Shown piece after piece: positions 22,105-23,029 of a DNA stretch of 23,029 nucleotides. Origin of the DNA: an uncultured Collinsella sp. (GTDB lineage Bacteria > Actinomycetota > Coriobacteriia > Coriobacteriales > Coriobacteriaceae); contig URLR01000030.1 of the NCBI GenBank assembly GCA_900548815.1, forward strand, positions 1-23,029. Reading direction: 5' to 3'. The number at the start of each line of letters is the position of its first letter. Position 1 is the stretch's first letter. The notes under the pieces are model-generated. The model was given only the letters and a program-made list of their open reading frames with translations, had not been told where the DNA came from and ran no database searches. The position numbers and the translations under genes are program-made.

Positions 22105-22982
22105 ATGGCTCGTCGTACGCCTTCTCAACTGAATATGCTGCTCGCCGTCGATAAGCCGGTGGGCTGCACGTCCCACGATGTGGTCTCGCAATGCCGACGC
22201 GCCCTCCATGAGCGGCGCGTCGGCCATGCCGGCACGCTCGACCCCATGGCATCCGGCGTCATGGTGGTGGGCGTGGGCCAGGCTACTCGTCTGCTGGGCA
22301 TGCTAACCCTCGATACCAAAAGCTATGTCGCCGACATCTCGTTTGGTGCCGAGACCAATACCGATGATGCGGAGGGCGAGGCGGTTCGCACAGTGGCTGT
22401 TGCCAACGAGCTCCGCGATCCTGCCTATGCCCGTGAGCACTTGGCCGCTATGCTGGGCCCGCAGATGCAGGTGCCGCCGGCGTTTTCGGCTATCTCGGTC
22501 AATGGCGTTCGCGCCTACAAGTCTGCTCGCGAGGGCAATGCGGTGGACCTACCTCCGCGCCCCGTCGAGGTCTATGCCGCCGACCTGATTGCCGTGGGCG
22601 GCGAGGGTGATACATGCGTGTGGACCGTGGCGTTCTCGGTGAGCAAGGGCACCTATATCCGTGCGCTCGCTCGCGACCTGGGCCGTGCTTGTGATAGCGC
22701 CGCGCATATTTCCGCGCTTCGTCGCACCGCATCCGGTGCTGTTTCCATTGGCGCTTGTCATGCGGTGGAGGAGCTTTCTCCCGAGTCCGCGGCTAGCTTT
22801 GCCCTGAATCCCATTGCAGCCCTGGGCGCCACGCGTGTTGACTTGCCGGGCAATCTTGCCGACGACCTGCTCTGCGGCCGACGCATTCCCGTTGAGCCTG
22901 CGCTTGCCGATTTCGATGCCTCGAAGGCGCCGTTTGCGTTGGTGCTCGATGGGGGACTCAAGGCGCTCGCTCGCATTGAGAG
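22105..22982 (+). CDS. truB: tRNA pseudouridine-55 synthase, 3'-truncated
   Basis: An ATG 15 nt after the DHH gene opens a frame that stays open for about 292 codons until it runs into the adapter. TruB makes pseudouridine 55 in the T-loop of most tRNAs. The N-terminus has LLAVDKPVGCTSHDVV, then VGHAGTLDPMASG with catalytic Asp46, VPPAFSAISVNG and SKGTYIRALARDLG, all diagnostic. Roughly the last ten or more residues are missing, judging from the usual length of about 300. The loss is an assembly edge, not a mutation. In related genomes ribF usually follows. Confidence 0.95.
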
Positions 22983-23029
22983 CTGTCTCTTATACACATC
23001 TGACGCTGCCGACGATAAGGCTCGTGTAG
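22983..23029 (-). other. Nextera adapter, reverse complement (artefact)
   Basis: Positions 22983-23015 are the reverse complement of the Nextera read-1 adapter (starting CTGTCTCTTATACACATCT), 23016-23023 the complement of the same index as at the left end, and 23024-23029 the complement of the P5 tail. Together with 1-48 it forms a false terminal inverted repeat. Confidence 0.98.

Noticed and set aside
1..23029. tRNA, rRNA, CRISPR arrays, prophage or transposase genes
   Set aside because: I looked for cloverleaf-like spacers, regularly spaced repeats and integrase/transposase proteins and found none; the only terminal inverted repeat is adapter sequence.

Overview
The window is a GC-rich bacterial chromosomal contig that best fits a gut actinobacterium of the class Coriobacteriia, most likely Collinsella. 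This is inferred from the strong G/C third-position bias, the protein sequences, the rimP-nusA-infB-rbfA-DHH-truB order without ylxR, and a PelF/PelG-CotH-VTC-DUF4956 cluster. No 16S or other decisive marker is present. Both ends are library artefacts: positions 1-48 and 22983-23029 are an Illumina Nextera read-1 adapter with index and its reverse complement, so real DNA runs from about 49 to 22982. Both end genes (pelF and truB) are cut by the adapters, not by biology.

Region 1 (49-5165) is a tightly packed, translationally coupled plus-strand operon: the end of a PelF-type glycosyltransferase, the PelG-type exporter, a CotH-kinase lipoprotein, a VTC-type (polyphosphate polymerase-like) protein and a DUF4956 membrane protein. 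It looks like a Gram-positive exopolysaccharide export module joined to phosphoryl-transfer proteins. The DUF4956 gene appears frameshifted near its start.

Region 2 (5166-9714) is a sucrose-use unit: a LacI-type repressor (ScrR), a sucrose-family PTS EIIBC permease and a GH32 sucrose-6-phosphate hydrolase. Three near-identical 14-bp operators, one before scrR and two before the permease gene, point to negative autoregulation and sucrose induction. A strong intrinsic terminator follows scrB.

Region 3 (9715-13249) holds a PLP-fold Cys/Met-metabolism homologue that seems to lack its cofactor lysine, a convergent ModE/LysR-like winged-helix regulator on the minus strand, and guaB (IMP dehydrogenase). 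The intergenic DNA here is unusually structured. There is a 73-bp nested palindrome between the convergent genes and overlapping divergent promoters before guaB. After guaB comes the second copy of an interspersed repeat whose first copy follows DUF4956. A 119-nt near-continuous hairpin lies just before leuS.

Region 4 (13250-22982) is housekeeping translation and transcription: leuS, then a separate operon rimP-nusA-infB-rbfA-DHH phosphoesterase-truB. The second operon has a consensus-like promoter and an intrinsic-terminator-like hairpin between promoter and rimP, which suggests attenuation. NusA carries an extra C-terminal Cys/His motif. No rRNA, tRNA, CRISPR array, insertion sequence or prophage gene was seen.
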